Assembly: GCA_009783115.1 (NCBI GenBank) | Contig: WRHT01000098.1 | Location: 1-5,896 of the forward strand | Source: Desulfovibrionaceae bacterium | GTDB lineage: Bacteria > Desulfobacterota > Desulfovibrionia > Desulfovibrionales > Desulfovibrionaceae | DNA length: 5,896 bases | Reading direction: 5' to 3' | Shown here: positions 5,123-5,896 of the stretch, piece by piece | How positions within the stretch are numbered: position 1 is the stretch's first letter | How the letters are laid out: the number at the start of each line of letters is the position of its first letter | The notes under the pieces: generated by a model | Databases searched by the model: none | The model's input: the letters and a program-made list of their open reading frames with translations, nothing else | Told to the model about the DNA's origin: nothing | Made by a program: the position numbers and the translations under genes

Positions 5123-5896
5123 ATGTCCTACAGGGCTGGATCCGTTCCGGATCTGCGCGCTTGGTTCATCGCCATGCGTCCATGGTCCTTCACGGCCGCC
5201 GCTGTGCCGATCTTGTTCGGCACCGGTGTGGCCGCCCTGGAAGGGAGCTTGAATACCTGGCTGTTCGTTTTGGCCCTGCTGGGCGGCATCGCCTTGCAGG
5301 CCGGCACCAACCTGCATAATACCTATGGCGATTACGTGTCCCGCGTGGACACCCCGGCCTCGGCCATAACCTGTCCCCAACTGGTAAACGGCAGCTTCCG
5401 TCCTGAAACCATGTACCGGGCCGGTTGGATGGCCTTCGGATGCGCCGGCCTGCTCGGTCTCGCACTGGCTTGGGCCTGTGGCCCCTTGGTGTTGTTGTTC
5501 GGCGCGCTTGGGGTACTCGGTGGCTATTTATATACCAACGGCAAAAAACCTTACAAATATATAGGATTAGGGCCGCTTTTCGTCTTTATGCTTATGGGGC
5601 CGCTCATGGCCCTGCCCGCCTATTTCATCCAGACCGGCCGCCTGGCCCCGGCGCCGGCATTCGGTTCCCTCGGCATCGCCTGCCTGGTGGCCGCAATCAT
5701 GCACGCCAACGACCTCCGGGACATCGCCCATGATCGAGCGGCCGGCATCCGTACCTTGGCCATGCTGCTGGGACGCGGCCGCGCCGTCGGGCTGTTCGCG
5801 GGCCTGGGTTTCGGAGCCTTCGCCCTGCTTGTCCTGAGCTGGGCGGGCGGACTGCTCCCCTGGCCCTGCCTGGCGCCATTCATCCTGTTGCCTGGA
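5123..5896 (+). CDS. menA: UbiA-family prenyltransferase, MenA-like (3' end outside window)
   Basis: The frame gives 258 codons with no stop before the right edge; full-length MenA proteins have about 290-310, so roughly 40 residues are missing. MenA attaches a polyprenyl chain to 1,4-dihydroxy-2-naphthoate in the inner membrane, a late step of menaquinone synthesis. The N terminus has 'LRAWFIAMRPWSFTAAAVPI', as MenA proteins do. The first Asp-rich motif is 'NLHNTYGDYVSRVD' (63-76; Asn66, Asp70, Asp76), with Thr67 where many family members have Asp. The second is 'NDLRDIAHDRAAGIRTLA' (196-213; Asp197, Asp200, Asp204). Between them, 'YTNGKKPYKYIGLGPLFVF' (137-155) fits the MenA pattern 'YT...P..Y.GLGE'. 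Several hydrophobic helices match the nine-helix UbiA fold. It has its own strong Shine-Dalgarno and a possible promoter, so it may be a separate unit. If the organism makes menaquinone by the futalosine route, the true substrate could differ and MqnP-type or another UbiA member would be the better name. Confidence 0.8.
   Translation, partial: MSYRAGSVPDLRAWFIAMRPWSFTAAAVPILFGTGVAALEGSLNTWLFVLALLGGIALQAGTNLHNTYGDYVSRVDTPASAITCPQLVNGSFRPETMYRAGWMAFGCAGLLGLALAWACGPLVLLFGALGVLGGYLYTNGKKPYKYIGLGPLFVFMLMGPLMALPAYFIQTGRLAPAPAFGSLGIACLVAAIMHANDLRDIAHDRAAGIRTLAMLLGRGRAVGLFAGLGFGAFALLVLSWAGGLLPWPCLAPFILLPG

Noticed and set aside
1..5896. CRISPR array, insertion sequence, tRNA or direct-repeat structures
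   Set aside because: None was seen by eye; almost the whole window is explained by six plus-strand genes and no repeated units or inverted terminal ends were noticed.

Overview
The window reads as an ordinary stretch of a Gram-negative bacterial chromosome, packed on the plus strand. It holds the tail of a flagellum-linked protein, a two-gene flagellar stator, two glycosyltransferases and the start of a membrane prenyltransferase. Base composition looks moderately GC-rich (by eye, mid to upper 50s percent). The protein styles resemble Desulfovibrionales-type sulfate reducers: a PomA/PomB-like stator, a CgeB/DUF3880-type glycosyltransferase with a 'VPASASFLITDW' C-terminal signature, and a long GT9 protein. 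That taxonomic guess rests on memory of family styles, not on a search.

Layout: 3-362 is the C-terminal part of a DUF342/FapA-like protein cut by the left edge. 375-1130 is motA and 1139-1888 is motB. 1891-3642 is a 583-residue GT-B glycosyltransferase of the CgeB type. 3655-5064 is a 469-residue GT9 (ADP-heptose:LPS heptosyltransferase-like) protein. The gaps between these five genes are 12, 8, 2 and 12 nt, so they look like one transcription unit whose promoter lies left of the window. A 58-nt gap follows (5065-5122), with a plausible sigma70-type promoter and a strong Shine-Dalgarno. Then comes a UbiA-family prenyltransferase, most like MenA, which runs off the right edge.

How the genes may work together: MotA and MotB form the ion channel that drives flagellar rotation. 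The residues around their ion path match the Vibrio Na+-type PomA/PomB pattern. DUF342/FapA proteins are often found with flagellar genes. Two glycosyltransferases directly behind the stator suggest glycosylation of a surface structure, either flagellin or LPS/other glycan; the sequence does not say which. The prenyltransferase appears to be a separate unit for quinone synthesis.

I found no tRNA, rRNA, CRISPR, insertion sequence or clearly novel system. The points most worth a second look are the eroded peptidoglycan-binding signature in MotB, the Na+-type stator signature, the stator-glycosyltransferase gene order and the cluster of 7-8 nt homopolymer runs in the first glycosyltransferase gene.
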